From CAILLO01 sp964579735 (GTDB lineage: Bacteria > Bacillota > Clostridia > Saccharofermentanales > UBA5734), in assembly GCA_964579735.1 (NCBI GenBank), contig CAZOHH010000013.1, positions 1 through 37,802 of the forward strand: 37,802 bases of DNA, in the 5' to 3' direction. Position numbers and translations under genes: made by a program. Positions 9,180 to 15,673 of this stretch are shown one piece after another. Position 1 is the stretch's first letter, and every line of letters begins with the position of its first letter. Under the pieces are notes generated by a model. It searched no databases, was not told the DNA's origin, and saw only the letters and a program-made list of their open reading frames with translations.

Positions 9180-9237
9180 TTCATGCCTCTTTCCGATAGC
9201 AGACCCCGAATCTTCTCCGCAGATAAAAAACAAGCAG

Positions 9238-9266
9238 ATTATAGAACATGAATCCATGTATTTCAA
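9238..9266 (-). promoter_or_regulatory. Promoter of lysC
   Basis: On the minus strand TTGAAA (9266-9261) and a perfect TATAAT (9243-9238) are separated by exactly 17 bases. The predicted start near 9231 gives a leader of about 50 bases. It is divergent from a plus-strand promoter 19 bases away. Confidence 0.8.
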
Positions 9267-9284
9267 TCCAGCCCGGGGTTTCGG

Positions 9285-9313
9285 TTGACTTGGCCGAGGG
9301 GGACATGGATACT
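9285..9313 (+). promoter_or_regulatory. Candidate promoter upstream of or within the yqeG start
   Basis: TTGACT (9285-9290) and GATACT (9308-9313) are 17 bases apart. The predicted start at about 9320 coincides with an in-frame ATG at 9320, so either yqeG is read from a nearly leaderless message or the match is fortuitous and translation starts at 9305 from a message begun further upstream. Confidence 0.5.
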
Positions 9314-9850
9314 TGGCACATGGATCGAGTGTTGTCGTCGCGCCCCGACCATCTGGTCGACTCATATCGAGAGGTGACCCCAGAGTATCTGCGCGCTTTG
9401 GGACGCAGAGCGTTGCTCCTCGATGTCGACAGTACCCTGGCGCCGCATGGATCCCGATCGCCGACTCCCGAAGTCGCCAAATGGATCGAGACCCTTCGTT
9501 CCGCTGGAATCCAATGCATCGTCGTCTCCAATGGCGGACATCATAGGATGAAAGAGTTCTGCAGCGTTCTCGACATCCCCTTCATCGCCCGTGCGGGCAA
9601 GCCTTCGCCATCCGCTGTACGAAAGGGCCTTGCAACGATCGACGCCTTATCGTCGGAAGCCGCTTTCCTCGGAGACCAGCTCTATACGGATATACGATGC
9701 GCACGGAACGCAGGGGTTCTTTCCATCCTCACCGCACCGATACCCTGCAAGGAACCATGGAACGTCAATCTGAAACGATGGTTTGAAAGGAGAGCGCTCC
9801 GTGGCGCTCTCACGACGGAAGAGTTGCAGGGTTGGAGCCGCAGGCTCTGA
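9305..9850 (+). CDS. yqeG: YqeG-family HAD-type phosphatase
   Basis: The 181-residue product belongs to the HAD superfamily, subfamily IIIA, as Bacillus YqeG. Motif I is LLDVDSTLAPHG with the nucleophile and acid/base aspartates at D40 and D42. Motif II is the serine of VVSNGG, motif III is the lysine of RAGKPSPSA, and motif IV is FLGDQLYTD. The family is generally thought to act on a small phosphorylated metabolite; the substrate is not evident from the sequence. I chose the ATG at 9305 because GAGGGGG at 9296-9302 precedes it at workable spacing. Homology alone would also allow the ATG at 9320, which gives 176 residues and matches the usual N-terminal length better. It is followed 23 bases later by an endonuclease IV-like gene, probably co-transcribed. 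Confidence 0.85.
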   Translation: MDTWHMDRVLSSRPDHLVDSYREVTPEYLRALGRRALLLDVDSTLAPHGSRSPTPEVAKWIETLRSAGIQCIVVSNGGHHRMKEFCSVLDIPFIARAGKPSPSAVRKGLATIDALSSEAAFLGDQLYTDIRCARNAGVLSILTAPIPCKEPWNVNLKRWFERRALRGALTTEELQGWSRRL

Positions 9851-9873
9851 CCCCAACAGAACGGAGGAAGAAA

Positions 9874-10737
9874 ATGCCCCGTTTCGGACCTGCTGGAAAC
9901 CCCGCGAGCTTCTACGACTCCGGTGCACATCACTCGTTCGAGATGCCCGGCTATCTACGTGGTCTCGGTCTCGACGCCTATGAGTACCAGTGCGGTCGTG
10001 GCGTTTCCATTCTCCGCGATACGGCGGAGCGGATCGCCGCCGAAGCCTCCAGGCACGATGTCGCCATGAGTGTCCACGCCCCGTATTTCATCAACCTTGC
10101 GTCCGAGGAGCCAGACAAGGTCGAGAACAGCATCGGTTATATCCTGGAGAGCCTGGAAGCCGGGCTCTGGCTCGGAGCGACCCGTATCGTGCTGCACCCC
10201 GGAAGCGCGAAGGATGCCGTTGGGCGTGCTGCTCCGCTGGAAAGGGCAAAGACCGTGTTGTCGGAGGCAATCCGCAGGGCCGACGAAAAGGGTTATCTCG
10301 ATACCATGACCCTCTGCCCCGAAGTGATGGGAAAGAACAACCAGCTCGGCAGCCTCGAGGAGGTCATCTCTTTATGCACCATCGATGAACGGCTGATTCC
10401 GTGCGTGGACTTCGGGCATCTGAATGCGAGGATGCAGGGCGGCCTTTCCACGGTCTCAGATTTCCGTATGGCTTGCCTGCGGATATCGGACGGACTTGGC
10501 CGGGAACGGTTGACCCGGCTGCATGTCCACTTCAGTCGCATCGAATTCACCGCAGGAGGGGAGAAGCAGCACTGGACCATGGATGACACGCGATTCGGAC
10601 CCGACTTCGAACCTTTCGCGGAAATCTGTGCAGAGTTGGATCTCCATCCCGTCGTCATCTGCGAATCGAGGGATACCCAGGCCCTGGATGCTCTTGGCAT
10701 GAGGAAGGCGTATCTCAATGCATTGGCGTCAAAATAG
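9874..10737 (+). CDS. nfo: Endonuclease IV-like AP endonuclease (TIM-barrel, Nfo family)
   Basis: A 287-residue xylose-isomerase-like TIM barrel with most metal ligands of endonuclease IV, which cuts DNA at abasic sites in base excision repair. Visible ligands are H68 (SVHAPYFINL), H108 (VLHPGS), E150 (CPEVMGKNNQLGSLEEV), D179 and H182 (CVDFGHLNAR), H217 or H219 (RLHVHFS) and E264 (VICESRDTQA). The last Asp-x-His pair of E. coli Nfo is replaced by GEKQHW (E230, H233), the form found in the archaeal/clostridial-type branch. The start at 9874 follows a clear GGAGGAAG at 9863-9870. It lies in a two-gene unit with yqeG and ends just before the assembly gap. A related sugar-isomerase role is possible, but the ligand set favours DNA repair. 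Confidence 0.82.
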   Translation: MPRFGPAGNPASFYDSGAHHSFEMPGYLRGLGLDAYEYQCGRGVSILRDTAERIAAEASRHDVAMSVHAPYFINLASEEPDKVENSIGYILESLEAGLWLGATRIVLHPGSAKDAVGRAAPLERAKTVLSEAIRRADEKGYLDTMTLCPEVMGKNNQLGSLEEVISLCTIDERLIPCVDFGHLNARMQGGLSTVSDFRMACLRISDGLGRERLTRLHVHFSRIEFTAGGEKQHWTMDDTRFGPDFEPFAEICAELDLHPVVICESRDTQALDALGMRKAYLNALASK

Positions 10738-10738
10738 G

Positions 10739-10874
10739 AGCTTCGCGGCATTGACCNNNNNNNNNNNNNNNNNNNNNNNNNNNNNNNNNNNNNNNNNNNN
10801 NNNNNNNNNNNNNNNNNNNNNNNNNNNNNNNNNNNNNNNNNNNNNNNNNNNNNNNNAGCTTCGCGGCATTGACC
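10739..10874 (+). repeat. 18-bp direct repeat bracketing the assembly gap
   Basis: The 18-mer AGCTTCGCGGCATTGACC occurs at 10739-10756, immediately before the N run, and again at 10857-10874, immediately after it. Repeats that abut both gap edges are best explained as overlapping contig ends, so the true sequence probably contains one copy. Confidence 0.85.
10757..10856. other. Assembly gap, 100 N
   Basis: Exactly 100 N, a conventional scaffold-gap filler of unknown real size. It falls between the nfo stop and the efp promoter. No gene appears to be broken by it. Confidence 0.98.
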
Positions 10875-10878
10875 TGCC

Positions 10879-10898
10879 ACGATGCCTACCGGCATCGT
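10879..10898 (+). other. Hairpin downstream of nfo, possible weak terminator
   Basis: ACGATGCC and GGCATCGT form a perfect 8-bp stem with a TACC loop. No T tract follows, so intrinsic termination is uncertain. It lies between the yqeG-nfo unit and the efp promoter. I see no other structure or gene in 10738-10937 apart from the gap and its repeat. Confidence 0.4.
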
Positions 10899-10937
10899 AC
10901 GGCGGAGGACTCGCTCTAGAAGCGTCGCGGCAGCAGG

Positions 10938-10966
10938 TTGCTTCCTCGTTCGTTCTCGATTACACT
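10938..10966 (+). promoter_or_regulatory. Probable promoter of the efp-recN run
   Basis: TTGCTT (10938-10943), a 17-base spacer and TACACT (10961-10966) form a partial match to the sigma-A consensus. The predicted start near 10973 would leave a 43-base leader before efp. Confidence 0.45.
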
Positions 10967-11015
10967 ATTGTAGGATTTCAAGCGATTCATAGGGTTCACA
11001 ATAGGAGGTACGAGG

Positions 11016-11573
11016 ATGGTCAGCGCAGGGGATTTCCGGAATGGTCTGACGTTCGAAATGGACGGGCAGGTCTTCCAGGTAATCGAGTTCCAGCACGTCA
11101 AACCCGGAAAGGGCGCCGCCTTCGTCCGTGTGAAGTATCGCAATGCGAAGACCGGTTCTGTCGTCGAACGCACGTTCAACCCGAATGACAAGTTCGAGCG
11201 GGCGCAGTTGGACCGTCGCGACATGACATACCTTTATTCAGATGGCGACCTCTTCCATTTCATGGATAGCGCCAATTTCGACCAGATTCCGATTGGTGCG
11301 GACAAAGTCGGCGATACCTTGAAGTTCGTCAAGGAAAACATGATCTGCAAGGTCTTATCCTACAAAGGGGATGTGTTCGGCATCGAACCCCCGATATTCG
11401 TCGAACTGGAAATCACGGACTGCGAGCCCGGCGTCAAGGGGGATACCGCCCAGAGCGCGACCAAGGCCGCGATCGTCGAGACCGGCGCCACCGTCCGAGT
11501 CCCTCTTTTCGTGAACCAGGGCGAGACGATCCGCATCGATACGCGAACCGGTGAGTACCTGGAGCGGGTCTGA
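11016..11573 (+). CDS. efp: Translation elongation factor P
   Basis: The 185-residue EF-P enters the ribosomal E site and relieves stalling at consecutive prolines. Domain I carries the conserved loop HVKPGKGAAF with the modifiable lysine at K32. Domains II and III are OB-like, and the C-terminus reads VPLFVNQGETIRIDTRTGEY, the family signature. Length equals the Bacillus protein. AGGAGG at 11003-11008 lies seven bases before the ATG. No modification enzyme (EpmA or YmfI type) is seen nearby. It is first in a long co-directional run; asp23 begins 16 bases after its stop. Confidence 0.98.
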   Translation: MVSAGDFRNGLTFEMDGQVFQVIEFQHVKPGKGAAFVRVKYRNAKTGSVVERTFNPNDKFERAQLDRRDMTYLYSDGDLFHFMDSANFDQIPIGADKVGDTLKFVKENMICKVLSYKGDVFGIEPPIFVELEITDCEPGVKGDTAQSATKAAIVETGATVRVPLFVNQGETIRIDTRTGEYLERV

Positions 11574-11589
11574 CCCGTCCGGGAGCGAG

Positions 11590-11973
11590 ATGGAGCAGGA
11601 AGGCGAGCGGTTCGAACCAACCAAGGGCGAGCGTACGATGTCTCGTGGCTTCGTTGCGCAATACGCCGCCGAGGCGGCGATGCAGACTCCAGGAGTCGCT
11701 TCGCTGCAGACCGGCGGCCTTGCGGGAATCAAGGAGGCTCTCGGTGTCGAACATGAAGGAAAGGGTGTAGTGGTCGTGTACCACGACGAGAACGAGGATC
11801 TCGTCACCCTGCATATCTATCCGGTGATCTATTTCGGAAGCATCGTCCCAGAAGTCGCTTGGACCGTGCAGGAACGCGTGAAGGCGGACGTAGAGCGTTT
11901 CACGGGCCTCACTGTCGAGGCGGTTCATGTACATGTCGTCGGAATCCGTTCCAGAGAGGAGCTTCAGCCATGA
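11590..11973 (+). CDS. Asp23/Gls24-family envelope stress protein
   Basis: The 127-residue product has the Asp23/Gls24 fold. Landmarks are AAMQTPGVASLQTGG near the start, a beta-rich centre with VVVVYHDENEDLVTLHIYPV, and a C-terminal VQERVKADVERFTGLTVEAVHVHV typical of the family (also YqhY and YloU in Bacillus). Family members are soluble and in Staphylococcus are tethered to the membrane by AmaP, encoded here by the next gene, which overlaps by ATGA. The location between efp and nusB matches Bacillus yqhY. I use the ATG at 11590, preceded by GGGAG; the ATG at 11638 would remove 16 charged residues and is a possible alternative start. Function is envelope homeostasis or alkaline stress tolerance, by inference from the family. 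Confidence 0.85.
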   Translation: MEQEGERFEPTKGERTMSRGFVAQYAAEAAMQTPGVASLQTGGLAGIKEALGVEHEGKGVVVVYHDENEDLVTLHIYPVIYFGSIVPEVAWTVQERVKADVERFTGLTVEAVHVHVVGIRSREELQP

Positions 11974-12524
11974 ACCGACTCCTGAAGATCGCGCTGACGA
12001 CTTATGCCTTCTTCCTATCTGCGATTTCAGTCGTCTTCATCCTGATCACGGTGGACCAGGAGATGTTGGCCGGCATCTACATGCTCATGTATACGCAGGT
12101 ATTGTCCTCTCCTCCCATACGATGGCTCGTATTCGGGGTCTCCGTGTTCCTATTCGTTTCCAGCGCCGGGTTCCTGGTATATGGACTCCAGAGCGACCGT
12201 CTTCGTCGCACGAGGATCCGCAGCAACGATGTCGGCGTGATCGACATCGACGTGGATGCCATCGAGAGCATCGCCCTCAACTCAGCGAAGACCGCTCAAT
12301 GTGGTATCAAGCAGGCCAAAGCCCGCGTGGCTTCCGTCAAGGGTGGAAAACTCACCATCCGCCTCACGGCCGTGCTGTATTCCGATGTCGAGATACCCGC
12401 CATGATGACCAAGGTCCAGGATCGCATCAAGAAGGACATCGAGCGCTATACGGCAATTCCGGTCGCCGGGGTCTCCGTGAAGGTCAGCCGTGTCGAACCC
12501 GTGGCCGCCCGTGTCGAGCGTTGA
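11970..12524 (+). CDS. amaP: AmaP-like alkaline shock membrane anchor protein
   Basis: The 184-residue protein has two N-terminal transmembrane segments (about 7-29 and 50-72) and a cytoplasmic C-terminal part. That part resembles Asp23 itself: VIDIDVDAIESIALNSAK, KLTIRLTAVLYSDVEIPAM and IKKDIERYTAIPVAGVSVKVSRVEP. This is the layout of AmaP, which recruits Asp23 to the membrane. The ATG overlaps the asp23 stop (ATGA at 11970-11973), and AGAGGAG lies ahead of it, so the two are probably translationally coupled. Family is assigned from architecture and neighbourhood, which agree. Confidence 0.82.
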   Translation: MNRLLKIALTTYAFFLSAISVVFILITVDQEMLAGIYMLMYTQVLSSPPIRWLVFGVSVFLFVSSAGFLVYGLQSDRLRRTRIRSNDVGVIDIDVDAIESIALNSAKTAQCGIKQAKARVASVKGGKLTIRLTAVLYSDVEIPAMMTKVQDRIKKDIERYTAIPVAGVSVKVSRVEPVAARVER

Positions 12525-12537
12525 CGAAGATCGCCCG

Positions 12538-12756
12538 ATGAAACAAAGGGAGCCTGGCGAGAATCGGTCCGGCTATATCGGCGCATTGGCTGGTTTCGCG
12601 CTTGCGCTTTCGCTTGTCCTTTTCGGGATTCTCAAGACGGTGTTCCTGATTGTCCTCAGCGCCGCAGGTTTCTACATCGGCCGCCGTTTCTTCTCGAACC
12701 GCAAGGAAATCCGAGATCTACTCGACAGGCTCCTGCCACCCGGCAGATTCCGTTAG
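12538..12756 (+). CDS. Small membrane protein, DUF2273 family
   Basis: The 72-residue product has two hydrophobic stretches that together span about residues 13-47 (YIGALAGFALALSLVLFGIL and FLIVLSAAGFYIG). A basic tail, RRFFSNRKEIRDLLDRLLPP, follows. This is the pattern of DUF2273, which accompanies asp23 and amaP in many Bacillota. The ATG at 12538 is used; an in-frame GTG at 12511 inside amaP would add nine residues but lacks a ribosome site. The ribosome site for 12538 is weak (GAAGA), so translation may depend on coupling from amaP, 13 bases upstream. The biochemical role is unknown. Confidence 0.75.
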   Translation: MKQREPGENRSGYIGALAGFALALSLVLFGILKTVFLIVLSAAGFYIGRRFFSNRKEIRDLLDRLLPPGRFR

Positions 12757-12768
12757 AAAAGGGGTTCG

Positions 12769-13248
12769 ATGGGAAGAAGAACGACCCGGGAGTCCGCGTT
12801 CAAGTTGTTGTACCAGATGGAGTTCCAGAAGGGCGACGAAGAAGCGCAGATACTCGGATATCTCGACGAATATGCAGTCGACCCGAAGGAGAACGAGTAC
12901 TTCCTCGGGGTCGTTCGTGGCGTCATCGCGCACAAGGACGAGATCGACGCGCTCTTCTCGCAACACCTCAAGGGCTGGACCCTGAACCGCCTTCCGCGTA
13001 TCGATCTCACGATCCTCCGCATCGCGGTCTTCGAAATCCTTTTCCTGAAGGAGGTTCCATTCAGCGTTTCGGTCAATGAAGCCGTTGAATTGGCTCGCCG
13101 ATACAGCGCGGAAGAATCACGCGGCTATATCAATGCCGTGCTTGGCAAACTCGCTCCATCCGTACCGGAACCCAAGAAAAACGAACAAATCGAATTCGAA
13201 GCTGGAGCAGAAGAAGTCGTGGAGTCCGAACCGGGAGAACCGGGATGA
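12769..13248 (+). CDS. nusB: Transcription antitermination factor NusB
   Basis: The 159-residue all-helical NusB pairs with NusE (S10) on boxA RNA to promote antitermination in rRNA operons. Family landmarks are GRRTTRESAFKLLYQMEF at the N-terminus, NRLPRIDLTILRIAVFEI in the middle and VSVNEAVELARRYSAEESRGYINAVLGKL near the end. The last 25 residues form an acidic tail beyond the usual family end. The start follows AAGGGG at suitable spacing, 12 bases after the DUF2273 stop. The stop overlaps the xseA start (ATGA at 13245-13248). Confidence 0.96.
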   Translation: MGRRTTRESAFKLLYQMEFQKGDEEAQILGYLDEYAVDPKENEYFLGVVRGVIAHKDEIDALFSQHLKGWTLNRLPRIDLTILRIAVFEILFLKEVPFSVSVNEAVELARRYSAEESRGYINAVLGKLAPSVPEPKKNEQIEFEAGAEEVVESEPGEPG

Positions 13249-14450
13249 ACGCGCCCCTGTCGGTCTCCGACCTCAACCGCTATGTGAAGGGGCTTCTGGA
13301 GAGCGACGATCTTCTCGCCTCCGTCCTCGTCAAGGGCGAGCTTTCCGGCTTCAAGTCCTATCCATCCGGCCACATGTACTTCACATTGAAGGACGAGGAC
13401 TCTTCCGTGTCCTGCGTGATGTTCCGAAGCAGTGCCCAGAAGCTGATATTCAAACCCACGGATGGACTGAGGGTCGTCCTTTCGGCGCGAGCCTCCGTCT
13501 ATGAGCGGGATGGCAAGTTCCAACTCTACGTTTCTGAAATGAACGCCGAAGGGATCGGTGACCTTTATCTTGCCTTCGAACAATTGAAGAAAAGACTTTC
13601 CGATGAAGGTCTTTTCGAAGCGGGCAGGAAGAAGCGTCTTCCCCTGCTTCCGAGGTCGGTCGGAGTCGTTACGTCCCCTTCTGGCGCAGTGATCCGCGAT
13701 ATCCTACAGGTGATGGGAAGACGTTTCCCGAATTTCAGTTTGAAACTATTCCCGGCTGCCGTCCAAGGGAGCGGAGCCGCCGCCGAAATCAGCGAGGGCA
13801 TCCGTTACTTCAATGAGAGCGGCGACGTCGACGTGATCATCATTGGAAGAGGCGGAGGATCCATGGAGGATCTCTGGGCCTTCAACGACGAAACCCTCGC
13901 TAGGACGGTCGCTTCCTCCCGCATCCCCATCGTTTCTGCCGTCGGTCATGAAACCGATTTCACGATCTGCGATTTCGTTGCGGACCTCCGTGCTCCGACT
14001 CCCTCTGCCGCCGCAGAACTGGTGATGCCGCGCAAGGTCGATCTCGAGGCCAGCGTGTTGGAGCTTCGGAACCGATTGGCAAAGGGGCTCGACCGACGAC
14101 TCGAAGTGTCCCGCATGCGGTTGTCCCGGTCCCAGGCGAGTTCTGCCTTCCAGCGCCCCCTCGAAATTCTGGAGAGACGAAGGATGAGACTCGACCAACT
14201 TGCCCGGAACATGGCTTCCGCCCTGTCTGGCCGTTGTTCCGTCGAGCGAAGTCGACATGCCGCGCTGACTGGAAAACTCGATGCGCTGAGCCCGCTGAAG
14301 GTCCTTGCGAGAGGCTACGGTCTGGTGACGGATCCCAAATCGGGTCGCCCACTGATGTCGACCGCCATGATCCGCCCTGGGGATTTCGTCGACATATCCT
14401 TGAAGGATGGAGTCCTTGACTGCGAAGTGCGCTCGATCCGTGATCGTTGA
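13245..14450 (+). CDS. xseA: Exodeoxyribonuclease VII large subunit
   Basis: The 401-residue large subunit of the single-strand-specific nuclease that trims DNA from both ends. An N-terminal OB-fold (about 1-100) contains LSVSDLNRYVKGLLESDDLL and GELSGFKSYPSGHMYFTLKD. The catalytic domain shows GVVTSPSGAVIRDILQV, VIIIGRGGGSMEDLWAFNDE and SAVGHETDFTICDFVADLRA. A long helical region from about 260 to 350 precedes the C-terminal strand LARGYGLVTDPKSGRPL. It is somewhat shorter than the B. subtilis and E. coli proteins (about 450) but retains every motif. The ATG overlaps the nusB stop, with GGGAG upstream. The small subunit gene follows after a 43-base gap containing a hairpin. Confidence 0.96.
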   Translation: MNAPLSVSDLNRYVKGLLESDDLLASVLVKGELSGFKSYPSGHMYFTLKDEDSSVSCVMFRSSAQKLIFKPTDGLRVVLSARASVYERDGKFQLYVSEMNAEGIGDLYLAFEQLKKRLSDEGLFEAGRKKRLPLLPRSVGVVTSPSGAVIRDILQVMGRRFPNFSLKLFPAAVQGSGAAAEISEGIRYFNESGDVDVIIIGRGGGSMEDLWAFNDETLARTVASSRIPIVSAVGHETDFTICDFVADLRAPTPSAAAELVMPRKVDLEASVLELRNRLAKGLDRRLEVSRMRLSRSQASSAFQRPLEILERRRMRLDQLARNMASALSGRCSVERSRHAALTGKLDALSPLKVLARGYGLVTDPKSGRPLMSTAMIRPGDFVDISLKDGVLDCEVRSIRDR

Positions 14451-14461
14451 TGCGATGAATT

Positions 14462-14480
14462 GGACCGGCTCGACCGGTCC
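14462..14480 (+). other. Intergenic hairpin between xseA and xseB
   Basis: GGACCGG and CCGGTCC form a perfect 7-bp stem with a 5-base loop. It ends one base before the xseB ribosome site (GGGAGG at 14481-14486). It could influence xseB translation or act as a processing site; no T tract makes termination unlikely. Confidence 0.5.
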
Positions 14481-14493
14481 GGGAGGTTGATTC

Positions 14494-14724
14494 ATGATGG
14501 ATATGACGTTTGAAGAGGCGATGAAGGAGCTTGAAGGACTTGTGAAAAGGATGGAGTCCGGCGAACCTTCGCTCGATGAATCCATCGGACTATTCCAGAG
14601 AGGCGTCGAGCTTTCGAAGTTCTGTGCATCCAAGCTCGACGAAATCGAAAAGAGGATCGTTCAACTGGTCGAAGCCAAGGATGGTGGCATCGTCGAGCAG
14701 CCATTCAAAGAGCGGGAGGCTTGA
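14494..14724 (+). CDS. xseB: Exodeoxyribonuclease VII small subunit
   Basis: The 76-residue helical-hairpin small subunit of exonuclease VII. The signature MTFEEAMKELEGLVKRMESG is followed by EPSLDESIGLFQRGVELSKF and CASKLDEIEKRIVQLVE, matching the family across its length. Two adjacent ATG codons (14494 and 14497) follow GGGAGG at 14481-14486; the first has seven-base spacing. It sits downstream of xseA and directly before ispA, as in Bacillus. Confidence 0.95.
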   Translation: MMDMTFEEAMKELEGLVKRMESGEPSLDESIGLFQRGVELSKFCASKLDEIEKRIVQLVEAKDGGIVEQPFKEREA

Positions 14725-14727
14725 GAT

Positions 14728-15663
14728 ATGCCCGACTCGCAGGAGTTTCGCGATGAATACAGTCGTCTGGGTGCATTGACCGAAAGGTTCCTCGAGAATG
14801 CATTTCAACCGCTTCCGCAGGACCCTTCCCGCGTGGTCGCCGAGGCGGCGCGCTACAGTCTCCTGGCAGGAGGAAAACGAATCCGCCCCATTCTTGCCCT
14901 ATCCGTAGGACAGATGCTGGGTTGTCCGTTGGCGAACGTATTGCCGTTCGCCTGCGCAGTGGAGATGATCCATACCTACTCGCTCATCCACGATGACCTG
15001 CCATGCATGGATGACGACGACCTGAGACGGGGAAGACCCACATGTCATATGGCATACGGGGAAGCAAACGCGGTCCTTGCCGGAGACGCGCTCCTCAATC
15101 TGGCCTTCGAGACCCTTTCGTCCGCCTGCCTCGATGGGGTGGAAACCGGATCGGGGTTGCCTTGCGGAATCTCCGGCAGCTTGAAGGCGATGTCGGAAAT
15201 CGCGCGTGCCGCGGGACAGTCCGGAATGATCGGGGGACAGGCCATCGACCTGGCAGCCGAGAACGGCGGCGTGGCCGATGACTTCCTGGAGAAGATGCAC
15301 CGATTGAAGACAGGAGCACTTCTCCGCGCACCGGCCATGGCGGCCGCATACCTTGCCGGCGCATCCTCCGGGATACTGAACGCCGTAGACCGGTTTTCCA
15401 CGGCGTTGGGACTCGCATTCCAGATCAAGGACGACATTCTCGACGTAACGGCTGGCATCGCCGAACTCGGCAAGACCCCCGGAAAGGACGCGCACGTCGG
15501 AAAGATCACGTATGTCACGCGTTATGGCCTCGATGAGGCCGCCGTCCGATTATCGAATGCATCCGGCGAGGCGTTGGATGCCCTGGTTGAAATCGAACGG
15601 CTTGGGTACGATGTCGATTTTCTGAAGGATCTGATTCGATTCCAACTGGAACGAGGAAAGTAG
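14728..15663 (+). CDS. ispA: Farnesyl diphosphate synthase (short-chain polyprenyl synthase)
   Basis: The 311-residue all-helical trans-prenyltransferase condenses isopentenyl diphosphate with dimethylallyl and geranyl diphosphate. GGKRIRP at 48-54 binds diphosphate. The first aspartate-rich motif is DDLPCMDDDD at 89-98, with the two-residue insertion typical of bacterial farnesyl synthases. The second is DDILD in the segment FQIKDDILDVTA. GGQAIDLAAE supplies another conserved segment. GGGAGG lies seven bases before the ATG. It lies between xseB and dxs, the conserved xseB-ispA-dxs arrangement, and so feeds on the products of the non-mevalonate pathway. Product length (C15 or C20) cannot be settled by inspection. 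Confidence 0.94.
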   Translation: MPDSQEFRDEYSRLGALTERFLENAFQPLPQDPSRVVAEAARYSLLAGGKRIRPILALSVGQMLGCPLANVLPFACAVEMIHTYSLIHDDLPCMDDDDLRRGRPTCHMAYGEANAVLAGDALLNLAFETLSSACLDGVETGSGLPCGISGSLKAMSEIARAAGQSGMIGGQAIDLAAENGGVADDFLEKMHRLKTGALLRAPAMAAAYLAGASSGILNAVDRFSTALGLAFQIKDDILDVTAGIAELGKTPGKDAHVGKITYVTRYGLDEAAVRLSNASGEALDALVEIERLGYDVDFLKDLIRFQLERGK

Positions 15664-15673
15664 GCGCATCGGA

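Noticed and set aside
9180..9237. Possible lysine riboswitch ahead of lysC
   Set aside because: The predicted leader is only about 50 bases, far shorter than an L box, and shows no matching helices.
10296..10895. Minus-strand ORF spanning the N run
   Set aside because: It is an artefact of translating N bases and is antisense to nfo.
10869..10898. TTGACC near 10869 as an efp promoter
   Set aside because: The position of the -10 box falls in the hairpin (GCATCG) and matches poorly; TTGCTT-17-TACACT closer to the gene is preferred.
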